Shown here: positions 15,407-21,286 of the stretch, one piece after another | How the letters are laid out: the number at the start of each line of letters is the position of its first letter | How positions within the stretch are numbered: position 1 is the stretch's first letter | Assembly: GCA_002342785.1 (NCBI GenBank) | Contig: DDQV01000050.1 | Location: 1-21,286, forward strand | From: Fusobacteriaceae bacterium UBA2433 | GTDB taxonomy: Bacteria; Fusobacteriota; Fusobacteriia; Fusobacteriales; Fusobacteriaceae | Length of the DNA: 21,286 nt | Direction: 5' to 3' | Notes under the pieces: model-generated | What the model was told of the DNA's origin: nothing | Database searches by the model: none | What the model saw: only the letters and a program-made list of their open reading frames with translations | Position numbers and translations under genes: made by a program

Positions 15407-15550
15407 ATGAAATTTTTAACGATATATAATACATTTTTAAATTTCACAGATAAATTTCTTATCTTTTTAACTGATGTTCCCTATATTATATTTGGAACAG
15501 CCAATTCAATTTTTAATTTTTATATTTATAATAATGGGAATAAAAACTAA
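15407..15550 (+). CDS. Leader peptide of the pyrKDFCE operon (PyrL-like, 47 residues)
   Basis: An ATG frame with the strong site GGGGGAG (15396-15402) 4 nt upstream, 22 nt into the predicted transcript. The peptide is hydrophobic and Phe/Ile/Asn-rich; it carries LTDVPYIIFGT (residues 21-31), the counterpart of LKDVPYITYGS in the carA leader. The core Asp is 24 residues from the C terminus here and 25 in the other leader. The TAA stop (15548-15550) is the last codon of the 5' arm of a strong terminator. The T-rich stretch 15510-15529 just before the hairpin is a candidate UTP-sensitive pause region. A small membrane protein is the alternative reading, but two related copies, each welded to a terminator ahead of a pyr operon, favour a regulatory leader. 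Confidence 0.82.
   Translation: MKFLTIYNTFLNFTDKFLIFLTDVPYIIFGTANSIFNFYIYNNGNKN
15473..15486 (+). promoter_or_regulatory. 14-base core shared by both pyr leaders (pyrK copy)
   Basis: GATGTTCCCTATAT, identical and in the same frame as 13534-13521 on the minus strand. It codes Asp-Val-Pro-Tyr-Ile and ends 50 nt before the terminator stem. It does not resemble the PyrR binding loop of Bacillus pyr leaders. Confidence 0.65.
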
Positions 15551-15577
15551 TATTTTAGTTTTTATTCCTTTTTTTTT
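15537..15577 (+). terminator. Attenuator (intrinsic terminator) in the pyrK leader
   Basis: GGAATAAAAACTAA (15537-15550) pairs perfectly with TTAGTTTTTATTCC (15555-15568) around a 4-nt loop; nine T follow (15569-15577). The leader stop codon TAA is the last three bases of the 5' arm, so a ribosome reaching the stop would mask the whole arm. It lies 32 bp before pyrK. Expected behaviour: termination when UTP is plentiful, read-through when polymerase pauses and the ribosome catches up. It probably also ends the desulfoferrodoxin transcript. Confidence 0.88.
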
Positions 15578-15609
15578 AAATTTTATATAAAGATATCTAG
15601 GAGGAATAT

Positions 15610-16401
15610 ATGTTTTTGGAAGATGTTAAGATTATAGAAAATATACAAATAGCAAATAATTATTATTTGATGAAGGTAAATGGAGATAAAATGGCTAAAT
15701 ACTCTAAACCAGGACAATTTTTTATGCTCCAGTGTAAAGACCATTCTAAAGTTTTAAGAAGACCAATAAGTTTACATAATGTTGATGAAAATATTTTAGA
15801 ATTTTATTATGAAGCTTTAGGAAATGGAACTAAAGAATTTACTAAATTATCTATAGGTGAAACTATAAATATTCAAGGTCCTTTGGGAAATGGATATGAT
15901 GTAGATATTAAAAATAAAAATATAATAATAGTAGGTGGGGGAATGGGAATGGCTCCTCTAAAATATCTCATTAAAAATTTAGATGAAAGTAATAAAGTTA
16001 TTTTTATAGCTGGTGGAAGGAATGCTCAAGCTATAAAAATTATAGAAAAATTTAATTTTAAAAACATAAAAATAGAAATAGCTACTGACGATGGTAGTAT
16101 AGGAATAAAAGGAAATACTGTAGATTTATTAAAAGAAAAAATAAAAAATAAAAAAATAGATATTATTTATACTTGTGGACCTCATCCTATGATGTTAGCA
16201 GTAGCAGAAGTAGCTAAAGAAAATAATATAAGATGTCAAATTTCTTTAGAGGAAAGGATGGCTTGTGGTATAAAAGCTTGTGTAGGATGCTCAATATTAA
16301 CTAAAAATGGAATGAAAAAAGTTTGTCATGATGGTCCGGTATTTGAAAGTACGGATATAATAGATATAGATATTATAGATCCAAATGGAGGATGTAAATA
16401 A
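15610..16401 (+). CDS. pyrK: Dihydroorotate dehydrogenase electron-transfer subunit
   Basis: The FAD and [2Fe-2S] subunit that passes electrons from dihydroorotate, via PyrD, to NAD+. 263 residues, normal length. The FAD-binding beta-barrel has RRPISLHN. The NAD-binding half has VGGGMGMAPLKYL, and TCGPHPMM is typical of the ferredoxin-reductase fold. The iron-sulfur cysteines are in ERMACGIKACVGC and VCHDGP (C-x4-C-x2-C...C). AGGAGG (15599-15604) is 5 nt from the ATG. First structural gene behind the attenuator. Its stop and the pyrD start overlap (TAATG), suggesting translational coupling and matched amounts of the two subunits. Confidence 0.96.
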   Translation: MFLEDVKIIENIQIANNYYLMKVNGDKMAKYSKPGQFFMLQCKDHSKVLRRPISLHNVDENILEFYYEALGNGTKEFTKLSIGETINIQGPLGNGYDVDIKNKNIIIVGGGMGMAPLKYLIKNLDESNKVIFIAGGRNAQAIKIIEKFNFKNIKIEIATDDGSIGIKGNTVDLLKEKIKNKKIDIIYTCGPHPMMLAVAEVAKENNIRCQISLEERMACGIKACVGCSILTKNGMKKVCHDGPVFESTDIIDIDIIDPNGGCK

Positions 16402-17369
16402 TGAATAATAGATTAAGTACAACTTTTTTAGGAAATAAATTAGATAATCCTATAATGACAGCATCAGGATGTTTTGGTTATGGATTAGAATACAAAGATT
16501 ATTTCAATCCTAATGAATTAGGAGCCGCAGTATTAAAAGGAATTACCATGGAACCTAGAAATGGTAATTTTGGGACTAGAATTGCTGAAACACCATCTGG
16601 AATGCTTAATTCAGTTGGATTGGAAAATCCAGGAATAGAAGAGTTTAAAAAAATAATACCATCTATAAAAAAAGAACTCAATATCCCTTTGGTGGCAAAT
16701 ATAAATGGTAAAATTTTAGAAGAATATATAGAGATTGCAAAAGAAGTAGAGAAAATAAAAGAGATAGAAATGGTCGAACTAAATATTTCTTGTCCTAATG
16801 TTAAAGATGGAGGGATGGCATTTGGAGCTAACCCAGAGATGGCACGGTTAGTAACTCGTGAAGTAAAAAAAGTATTAACTAAACCTATGATTGTAAAATT
16901 ATCACCAAATGTTACTAATATAGTAGAAATAGCAAAAATAGTAGAGGAAGAGGGAGCAGATGGTATAGCTCTTATTAATACTTTATTAGGAATGGCAATT
17001 AATATAAAAAAAAGAAAACCAATTCTTGGAAATATCATGGGAGGGTTGTCGGGGCCTGCTATAAAACCAATTGCACTTAGAATGATATATCAAGTATCAC
17101 AAGTAATATCGATTCCAATTCTTGGAATGGGAGGAATAACTTCTACAGAAGATGCTATAGAATTTATAATGGCTGGAGCAAGTGCAATATCTTTAGGAAC
17201 AGGAATGTTTGGAAATCCAAAATTACCAATAGAAATAAAAGAAGGGCTTAAAAAATATTGTATAGAAAATAATATAAGTAATATAAGCGAGCTTGTAGGA
17301 GTTATACATCCTGATGGTGGAGAATCTTATAGAAATAGATTAGGAGGAAGTTATGAAATTAAAGGTTAA
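16401..17369 (+). CDS. pyrD: Dihydroorotate dehydrogenase catalytic subunit, class 1B
   Basis: FMN TIM-barrel subunit that oxidises dihydroorotate to orotate, the fourth pathway step; works as a complex with PyrK. 322 residues, slightly longer than usual. MTASGCFGYGLEY and LKGIT at the N terminus and the active-site cysteine in NISCPNVKDGG (Cys131) identify class 1, and the adjacent pyrK assigns subclass 1B. FMN-phosphate region: GMGGITSTEDAIEFIMAGASAISLGT. It overlaps pyrK by 1 nt and pyrF by 17 nt; the pyrF Shine-Dalgarno lies inside the end of pyrD. Confidence 0.97.
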   Translation: MNNRLSTTFLGNKLDNPIMTASGCFGYGLEYKDYFNPNELGAAVLKGITMEPRNGNFGTRIAETPSGMLNSVGLENPGIEEFKKIIPSIKKELNIPLVANINGKILEEYIEIAKEVEKIKEIEMVELNISCPNVKDGGMAFGANPEMARLVTREVKKVLTKPMIVKLSPNVTNIVEIAKIVEEEGADGIALINTLLGMAINIKKRKPILGNIMGGLSGPAIKPIALRMIYQVSQVISIPILGMGGITSTEDAIEFIMAGASAISLGTGMFGNPKLPIEIKEGLKKYCIENNISNISELVGVIHPDGGESYRNRLGGSYEIKG

Positions 17370-18081
17370 AGATAGACTTATAGTAGCATTAGATTATAAA
17401 ACATTAGATGAAGTTAAAGATATAGTTAATGAAATTGGAGATTCTATATCTACATATAAAGTAGGATTAGAATTATTTTTAAATACTCGTGGAGAAGCAG
17501 TAGATTTTCTTCATAGTATAGACAAAAAAGTATTTTTAGATCTAAAATTTCATGATATTCCAAATACAACAACGATGGCATCTATGTTTGCAAATAACCA
17601 AGAAGTTTTTATGTTTAATGTTCATGCAGGTGGTGGACCTACTATGATGAAGTCTGTTTCAAAAATGTTAAAAGAAAATAGTTCTGATTCAATAGCAATA
17701 GCCGTTACAATATTAACATCATTTACAGAAAAAGAAGTCGCGACACATTTTAAAAGTAATTTTAATATTAGTGAGTTAGCTAATCATTGGGCTGTAGAAA
17801 CTAAAGAATCAGGTTTACATGGAGTAGTTTGCTCTCCCTTAGAAGCTAAAAAAATTAAGGAACTTTGTGGAGAAAATTTTTATACAATATGTCCAGGAGT
17901 TAGACCAATATGGGCTTCTTCTAATGATCAAAAAAGAATTATGACTCCTAAAGTTGCTATTGAAAATGGAGCAGATTTCTTAGTTGTAGGAAGACCAATA
18001 ACTAAATCAGAAAACCCAATTCATTCTGCTAAATTAATTTTAAAGGAAATTGAAGAAGGACTAAAAATAATTAATGACTAA
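17353..18081 (+). CDS. pyrF: Orotidine 5'-phosphate decarboxylase
   Basis: Last step of UMP synthesis. 242 residues, type 1. The catalytic Asp-Lys-Asp cluster is in FLDLKFHDIPNT (Asp63, Lys65, Asp68). The phosphate-binding segment near the C terminus reads VVGRPIT. GGAGG at the end of pyrD gives the ATG start, and the 17-nt overlap suggests coupled translation. The gap to pyrC is 34 bp. Confidence 0.97.
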   Translation: MKLKVKDRLIVALDYKTLDEVKDIVNEIGDSISTYKVGLELFLNTRGEAVDFLHSIDKKVFLDLKFHDIPNTTTMASMFANNQEVFMFNVHAGGGPTMMKSVSKMLKENSSDSIAIAVTILTSFTEKEVATHFKSNFNISELANHWAVETKESGLHGVVCSPLEAKKIKELCGENFYTICPGVRPIWASSNDQKRIMTPKVAIENGADFLVVGRPITKSENPIHSAKLILKEIEEGLKIIND

Positions 18082-18115
18082 GAAAATTAGATGAACAAAA
18101 TAGGAGGTATTTAAC

Positions 18116-19369
18116 TTGTTAATAAAAAATGCTAGGATAAATACTATAGATAATGAATATGAAATAAAAGATGTCTATATTAAAAATGGAAAAATTTCTA
18201 TAATAAATTCTAAAATTAATACTTTAAACATTATTAAAGAAACTTTTGCATCTTCAAATAAAGATATAAAAAAATTACAAATCTTAGATCTAAAAGGTAA
18301 AAAATATCTTATTCCTGGGATTATAGATCCTCACGTACATATGAGAGATCCAGGATTAACTCATAAAGAAGATATATATACAGGATCAAGAGCATGTGCT
18401 AAAGGTGGTATTACAACTTTTATAGATATGCCTAATACAATTCCTACTACTACAAATTTAAATGCTTTGCAAAATAAGAAAATATTAGCCTCAAAAAAAT
18501 CTTTAGTTAACTATGGATTTCATTTTGGTGGAACTAACTCTGATAATAGTGATATTATTCCGAATCAAGAAATTGCTTCAACAAAAGTATTTATGAATAT
18601 ATCAACAGGTAAGATGTTAATAGAAAAAGATGAAATTTTAAAAAATATTTTTTTGAAGTCAAAAATAGTTTCTGTTCACGCTGAAGGTGATATGGTAGAA
18701 AAATCAATCACCTATAATGAAAAATATGGAAAAAAATTATACCTTTGCCATATTTCAGAAAGAAAAGAATTAGATATTATCAGAAGAGGGAGGAAAAATA
18801 CTGTAAAAAAAATTTATACTGAAGTAACTCCCCATCATCTTTTTTTGACTAAGAATAATGTAAAAGATAAAAATAAAATGTTACTTAGAATGAAACCAGA
18901 ATTAAAAACTGATGATGATGTAAAAGCTTTATGGGAAGCTATAAATGATGGCACTATTGATAGTATTGGTACTGATCATGCTCCACATCTACTTTCAGAA
19001 AAATTAAAAAATGTTACATTTGGAATTCCAGGAGTAGAAAGTTCATTATTATTGATGTTAGATGCTGTATCTAAAAAAAAACTCACATTATCTAAAATGA
19101 TTGAGCTTATGTCAAAAAATCAAAGTAAAATATTTGGTATAAAAGATAGAGGAGAAATTAAAGAGGGTTTCTATGGAGACTTTGTAGTAGTTGATTTAAA
19201 AGAAAAATTTATTTTAGATAATAAAACCACAATATCAAAATGTAAATGGACTCCATTTAATGGTTATACAGGTTATGGTAAAATTGATACTACAATAGTT
19301 AATGGGAAAATAGTTTATAATAAAAATCAAATAATTGAAAATACAGGGAGTGAGATTAAATATGAATAA
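18116..19369 (+). CDS. pyrC: Dihydroorotase
   Basis: Cyclises carbamoyl aspartate to dihydroorotate, the third pathway step. Starts at TTG (18116), chosen because AGGAGG (18102-18107) is 8 nt upstream. 417 residues. Amidohydrolase metal ligands are visible: DPHVHMRDPG (His73, His75), a Lys in STKVFMNISTG that may be the carboxylated ligand, SVHAEGD, LCHIS, and the catalytic Asp in GTDHAPH. Compared with typical relatives, a polar stretch of roughly 20 residues (about 36-56) is inserted ahead of the first metal motif; this looks tolerated. It overlaps the pyrE start by 8 nt. Confidence 0.95.
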   Translation: MLIKNARINTIDNEYEIKDVYIKNGKISIINSKINTLNIIKETFASSNKDIKKLQILDLKGKKYLIPGIIDPHVHMRDPGLTHKEDIYTGSRACAKGGITTFIDMPNTIPTTTNLNALQNKKILASKKSLVNYGFHFGGTNSDNSDIIPNQEIASTKVFMNISTGKMLIEKDEILKNIFLKSKIVSVHAEGDMVEKSITYNEKYGKKLYLCHISERKELDIIRRGRKNTVKKIYTEVTPHHLFLTKNNVKDKNKMLLRMKPELKTDDDVKALWEAINDGTIDSIGTDHAPHLLSEKLKNVTFGIPGVESSLLLMLDAVSKKKLTLSKMIELMSKNQSKIFGIKDRGEIKEGFYGDFVVVDLKEKFILDNKTTISKCKWTPFNGYTGYGKIDTTIVNGKIVYNKNQIIENTGSEIKYE

Positions 19370-19985
19370 TGCTAAAAAAGTAGCTAGAGCACTGTTAAAG
19401 GTGGAAGCGGTAAAATTAAATGTAACAGAGCCATTTACATTTGTATCAGGTATAAAATCTCCTATATATTGTGATAATAGAAAAGTTATTGGTTTTCCAA
19501 AAGAAAGAACCGATATAGTAGATGCTTTTGTTGAATTATTAAAAAATAAAAATTTTGATATTGTAGCAGGAACTGCTACTGCAGGAATTCCATGGGCAGC
19601 ATTTATTGCCGAAAAAATGAATAAGCCCATGGCTTATATAAGGTCTAAACCTAAAGCACATGGAGCAGGTAAACAGATAGAAGGAGCAAATGTCAAAGGA
19701 AAAAAAATAATAGTAATTGAAGATCTTATCTCTACGGGAGGAAGTTGTATAGCAGCACTTGAAGCTGCTAGAAAAGAAGGTGCGAAAGAAGTAGAAGTTA
19801 TGGCAATATTTTCTTATGAATTTAAAAAAGCATATGATAGATTTGAAGAAGCTAACTGTAAATGGGAAACACTTTCTGGTTTTTCTGATTTAATAGAATT
19901 AGCTGTTGAAGAAAATTATTTGTCTTGTAAAGATGCGGAAGAGGCAAGTCATTGGAATAAATCTCCAAATACTTGGAAAAATTAG
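19362..19985 (+). CDS. pyrE: Orotate phosphoribosyltransferase
   Basis: Joins orotate and PRPP to give OMP, the fifth step. Start set at ATG 19362 (207 residues), with GGGAGTGAG upstream; the frame is open further 5' to a TTG at 19335, but that codon lacks a site. The PRPP motif VIEDLISTGGSC (about 118-129), the substrate loop IKSPIYCDNR, and the flexible catalytic loop region RSKPKAHGAGKQIEG are all present. Last gene of the operon, overlapping pyrC by 8 nt and followed by a strong terminator. Confidence 0.96.
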   Translation: MNNAKKVARALLKVEAVKLNVTEPFTFVSGIKSPIYCDNRKVIGFPKERTDIVDAFVELLKNKNFDIVAGTATAGIPWAAFIAEKMNKPMAYIRSKPKAHGAGKQIEGANVKGKKIIVIEDLISTGGSCIAALEAARKEGAKEVEVMAIFSYEFKKAYDRFEEANCKWETLSGFSDLIELAVEENYLSCKDAEEASHWNKSPNTWKN

Positions 19986-19993
19986 ACTCAAAT

Positions 19994-20032
19994 AAAAAAG
20001 TACCTATAATATTAATTATAGGTACTTTTTTT
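19994..20032 (+). terminator. Intrinsic terminator of the pyrKDFCE operon
   Basis: GTACCTATAAT (20000-20010) pairs perfectly with ATTATAGGTAC (20015-20025) around a 4-nt loop; flanking A- and T-runs extend the stem, and seven T follow (20026-20032). Confidence 0.92.
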
Positions 20033-20103
20033 AATTAACCACAATTATATCATAAAATCTATTTGTATAATAATATAATATTAAATAAAAATCCTTTTAA
20101 CCC

Positions 20104-20124
20104 CAATAAAATTAATGTTTTTAA
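20104..20124 (+). repeat. 21-bp direct repeat, copy 1
   Basis: CAATAAAATTAATGTTTTTAA; the second copy at 20329-20349 differs at one base. The copies lie about 225 bp apart in the gap before the recombinase. Confidence 0.6.
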
Positions 20125-20288
20125 TCTAATATTTGATTTAAAGGTGTATTAAATGAAAATCCTTGTTATTGTACCTACAAATCGCTTAAAATCGAAATAA
20201 GAGGCTCAAATATTATTTGATAATATTTTAACTACAGTCCGATTAATATATATATTGAAATTATAAATATATACGTATCCTTATAATG

Positions 20289-20312
20289 TAAAACTCGATT
20301 TTATGAGTTTTA
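20289..20312. repeat. Imperfectly spaced inverted repeat carrying the GTAAAACTCG half-site
   Basis: TAAAACTC (20289-20296) and GAGTTTTA (20305-20312) face each other across 8 bp. The left half, GTAAAACTCG (20288-20297), is identical to a segment of the larger inverted repeat at 20347-20388. Confidence 0.6.
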
Positions 20313-20328
20313 AACTAAGTTTATAGGT

Positions 20329-20349
20329 CAATAAAATTAATGATTTTAA
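20329..20349 (+). repeat. 21-bp direct repeat, copy 2
   Basis: CAATAAAATTAATGATTTTAA, 20 of 21 bases identical to 20104-20124. Its end runs into the left arm of the perfect inverted repeat. Confidence 0.6.
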
Positions 20350-20388
20350 ACGAGTTTTACAAAATAGTTATTTTGTAAAACTCGTTTA
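20347..20388. repeat. Perfect 2 x 20 bp inverted repeat upstream of the recombinase
   Basis: TAAACGAGTTTTACAAAATA (20347-20366) and its exact reverse complement (20369-20388) are separated by GT. The right arm overlaps the putative -35 box of the recombinase promoter, so a protein bound here could repress it. Five T follow after AC, so it might also act as a terminator. A recombination or regulator site is the more interesting reading, because the GTAAAACTCG core recurs in four facing half-sites between 20288 and 20384. Confidence 0.85.
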
Positions 20389-20413
20389 CTTTTTATAAGA
20401 TAGATAGTATAAT
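20385..20413 (+). promoter_or_regulatory. Probable promoter of the recombinase gene
   Basis: TTTACT (20385-20390), a 17-bp spacer, then TATAAT (20408-20413). The -10 is perfect, the -35 matches four of six bases and lies in the right arm of the inverted repeat. The start codon is about 40 bp downstream. Confidence 0.6.
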
Positions 20414-20452
20414 TTAGTAAATAAAATTATAAAAAAAAATATGGAGGAGATT

Positions 20453-21190
20453 ATGGAGCTTAAATTCCAACTAAATGAATTAAAAAAAAAATTAGAAGAA
20501 AATAAGGATGATTTTGTCATCTCAATGTTATTAAACGATAAAATTCAAGAAATTGAAAAAAAACTAAAAAAGAAGAAAAAAAAAAGAGTTATAAATAGAA
20601 CTATAAAATATTTAACTAATGATGAATTTTATAAAGTTATGAATGCATTCGATAAAATTCAAGAATTGAAACATATAGATGAAAAAAGTCAAAAATTTCA
20701 TTTTTTTAAAAGAGATAAAATAATCTTACTCTTAGCTTATGAATGCGGATTACGTGCTAGTGAAACGTCTGATTTAAGAAAGGATGATTTTCATGAAAAA
20801 AATAGAGAAATATTTTGTAGAAGATTAAAAGGAAGTCGAAATAACACTATTAAATTAACAACTTCTACCTCTAAATTATTAAAAACATATATATTAGAGA
20901 ATCCTAATGAAACAAATTATATATTTTTAAGTCGTCAAAAAAATAAATTAACAAGACAACAGCTTACAAATATCTGCAAAAAATATTTTGCACTAGCAGG
21001 GATTTCAAAAGAAAAACAACATTTTCATACTTTAAAACATACAGCAGGAGTTCATTTAGCAGAACAAGGTTTAGATATAAAAGAAGTTCAATATATTTTA
21101 GGTCATAGAAATGTTGAAAATACTATGATATATTTTGATTTTACAACTAAACAACAAAAAGTTTTATATGATAAATTAGGAAGAAATTAA
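20453..21190 (+). CDS. Compact tyrosine recombinase/integrase
   Basis: Site-specific DNA recombinase of 245 residues. Start set at ATG 20453, 5 nt after GGAGG; the in-frame ATG at 20441 overlaps that site. Residues 1-46 are Lys/Glu-rich and predicted helical, probably a coiled coil; no ordinary SAM-like core-binding domain is evident. The catalytic domain shows Arg101 (ECGLRASE), Lys126 (RRLKGSR), His192 with Lys195 (HTLKH), His218 (ILGHRN) and the nucleophile Tyr227 (TMIYF). Position 195 is normally Arg (HxxR); Lys here occurs in some FimB-like and plasmid-borne relatives, to my knowledge. The gene is behind a perfect inverted repeat that overlaps its promoter. It may act in inversion, integration or plasmid/phage resolution; the sequence does not decide. 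Confidence 0.88.
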   Translation: MELKFQLNELKKKLEENKDDFVISMLLNDKIQEIEKKLKKKKKKRVINRTIKYLTNDEFYKVMNAFDKIQELKHIDEKSQKFHFFKRDKIILLLAYECGLRASETSDLRKDDFHEKNREIFCRRLKGSRNNTIKLTTSTSKLLKTYILENPNETNYIFLSRQKNKLTRQQLTNICKKYFALAGISKEKQHFHTLKHTAGVHLAEQGLDIKEVQYILGHRNVENTMIYFDFTTKQQKVLYDKLGRN

Positions 21191-21286
21191 AATGTTTTTT
21201 TAATCTTCTAAAAATTTAAAATTATCCGAAATAATGGATTATTGAATCTTTATTTTTAAATATAAAAACCTGTAGATTTTGACACT

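Larger units (their letters stand above)
20033..20440. other. Accessory intergenic stretch with repeats, no convincing gene
   Basis: About 400 bp between the pyr operon terminator and the recombinase. It holds a 21-bp direct repeat, two inverted repeats sharing the GTAAAACTCG half-site, and an AT-rich 9-bp dyad (20208-20228). A 15-codon frame (20153-20200, MKILVIVPTNRLKSK) has a weak AAAGGTG site and is not called. The stretch looks like a boundary between the core pyr operon and mobile DNA, but no attachment site can be proven. Confidence 0.5.

Noticed and set aside
15476..15540. Antiterminator pairing of TTCCC (conserved core) with GGGAA at the base of the pyrK terminator
   Set aside because: The five-base pairing exists in the pyrK leader, with a further five A-U pairs, but has no counterpart in the carA leader, so it is unlikely to be the common mechanism.
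15407..15550. The 47-residue frame as a stand-alone small membrane protein
   Set aside because: It is hydrophobic, but its stop lies inside a terminator and a related frame with the same geometry precedes carA; a leader explains more.
13426..15577. PyrR-binding loops or T-box elements in the two pyr leaders
   Set aside because: Neither the PyrR loop consensus nor a T-box sequence is visible; the only shared element is GATGTTCCCTATAT within the leader ORFs.
20153..20200. 15-codon frame MKILVIVPTNRLKSK with AAAGGTG upstream
   Set aside because: Weak ribosome site, no promoter or terminator, and no extension after the stop; the N terminus looks protein-like, but nothing downstream continues it.
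1..21286. CRISPR array, rRNA, insertion sequence or prophage genes
   Set aside because: No regularly spaced repeats, rRNA segments, transposase or phage structural genes were seen; the tyrosine recombinase at the right edge is the only mobility gene.

Overview
This 21.3 kb window is very AT-rich and densely coding. Strong AGGAGG ribosome binding sites and TTGACA/TATAAT-type promoters are easy to see. The gene set (HU, a dipeptide-type ABC transporter, a two-iron superoxide reductase, PyrK/PyrD class 1B) and the base composition suggest an anaerobic Fusobacteriota member (Fusobacterium, Cetobacterium, Ilyobacter or a relative). The genus is an inference; there is no rRNA here to settle it.

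Layout. 1-410: an HU gene with its promoter and terminator. 487-6150: a leftward peptide transporter operon (lipoprotein binding protein, two permeases, two ATPases), with an internal terminator after the binding-protein gene and a possible 17-codon gene at the far end. 6257-7634: a lipoprotein with an SH3-like domain and an L,D-transpeptidase domain. 7660-7822: tRNA-Arg(TCG) with its own promoter and terminator. 7905-13672: leftward leader-carA-carB-pyrB. 13729-14824: a leftward pair, free-Met-(R)-sulfoxide reductase and a YchJ-type SEC-C protein. 14892-15338: desulfoferrodoxin. 15350-20032: rightward leader-pyrK-pyrD-pyrF-pyrC-pyrE. 20033-21286: an accessory-looking tail with inverted and direct repeats in front of a compact tyrosine recombinase.

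The two pyr operons together encode every step from bicarbonate/glutamine to UMP. No pyrR gene is present in the window. The most interesting signal is that each operon is preceded by its own promoter, a strong Shine-Dalgarno, a short leader ORF (52 codons before carA, 47 codons before pyrK) and a strong intrinsic terminator with nine T residues. In both cases the leader stop codon forms the last three bases of the terminator's 5' arm, and T-rich tracts lie just upstream of the hairpin. This is the architecture of the enterobacterial pyrBI (pyrL) attenuator, in which low UTP slows RNA polymerase so that a trailing ribosome blocks the terminator. The two leader peptides are also related to each other, sharing DVPYI-x-[FY]-G at nearly the same distance from the stop, encoded by an identical 14-base stretch. 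Conservation of the peptide or RNA goes beyond the simple E. coli model and could mean a nascent-peptide or RNA-level sensor.

Other points: PyrB carries a C-terminal four-cysteine zinc module like that of PyrI but without the nucleotide-binding domain; the fRMsr homologue lacks one of the three family cysteines; the L,D-transpeptidase has SHKCVR instead of SHGC[IV]R; and the recombinase has Lys in place of the second catalytic Arg and sits behind a perfect 2 x 20 bp inverted repeat that overlaps its promoter.
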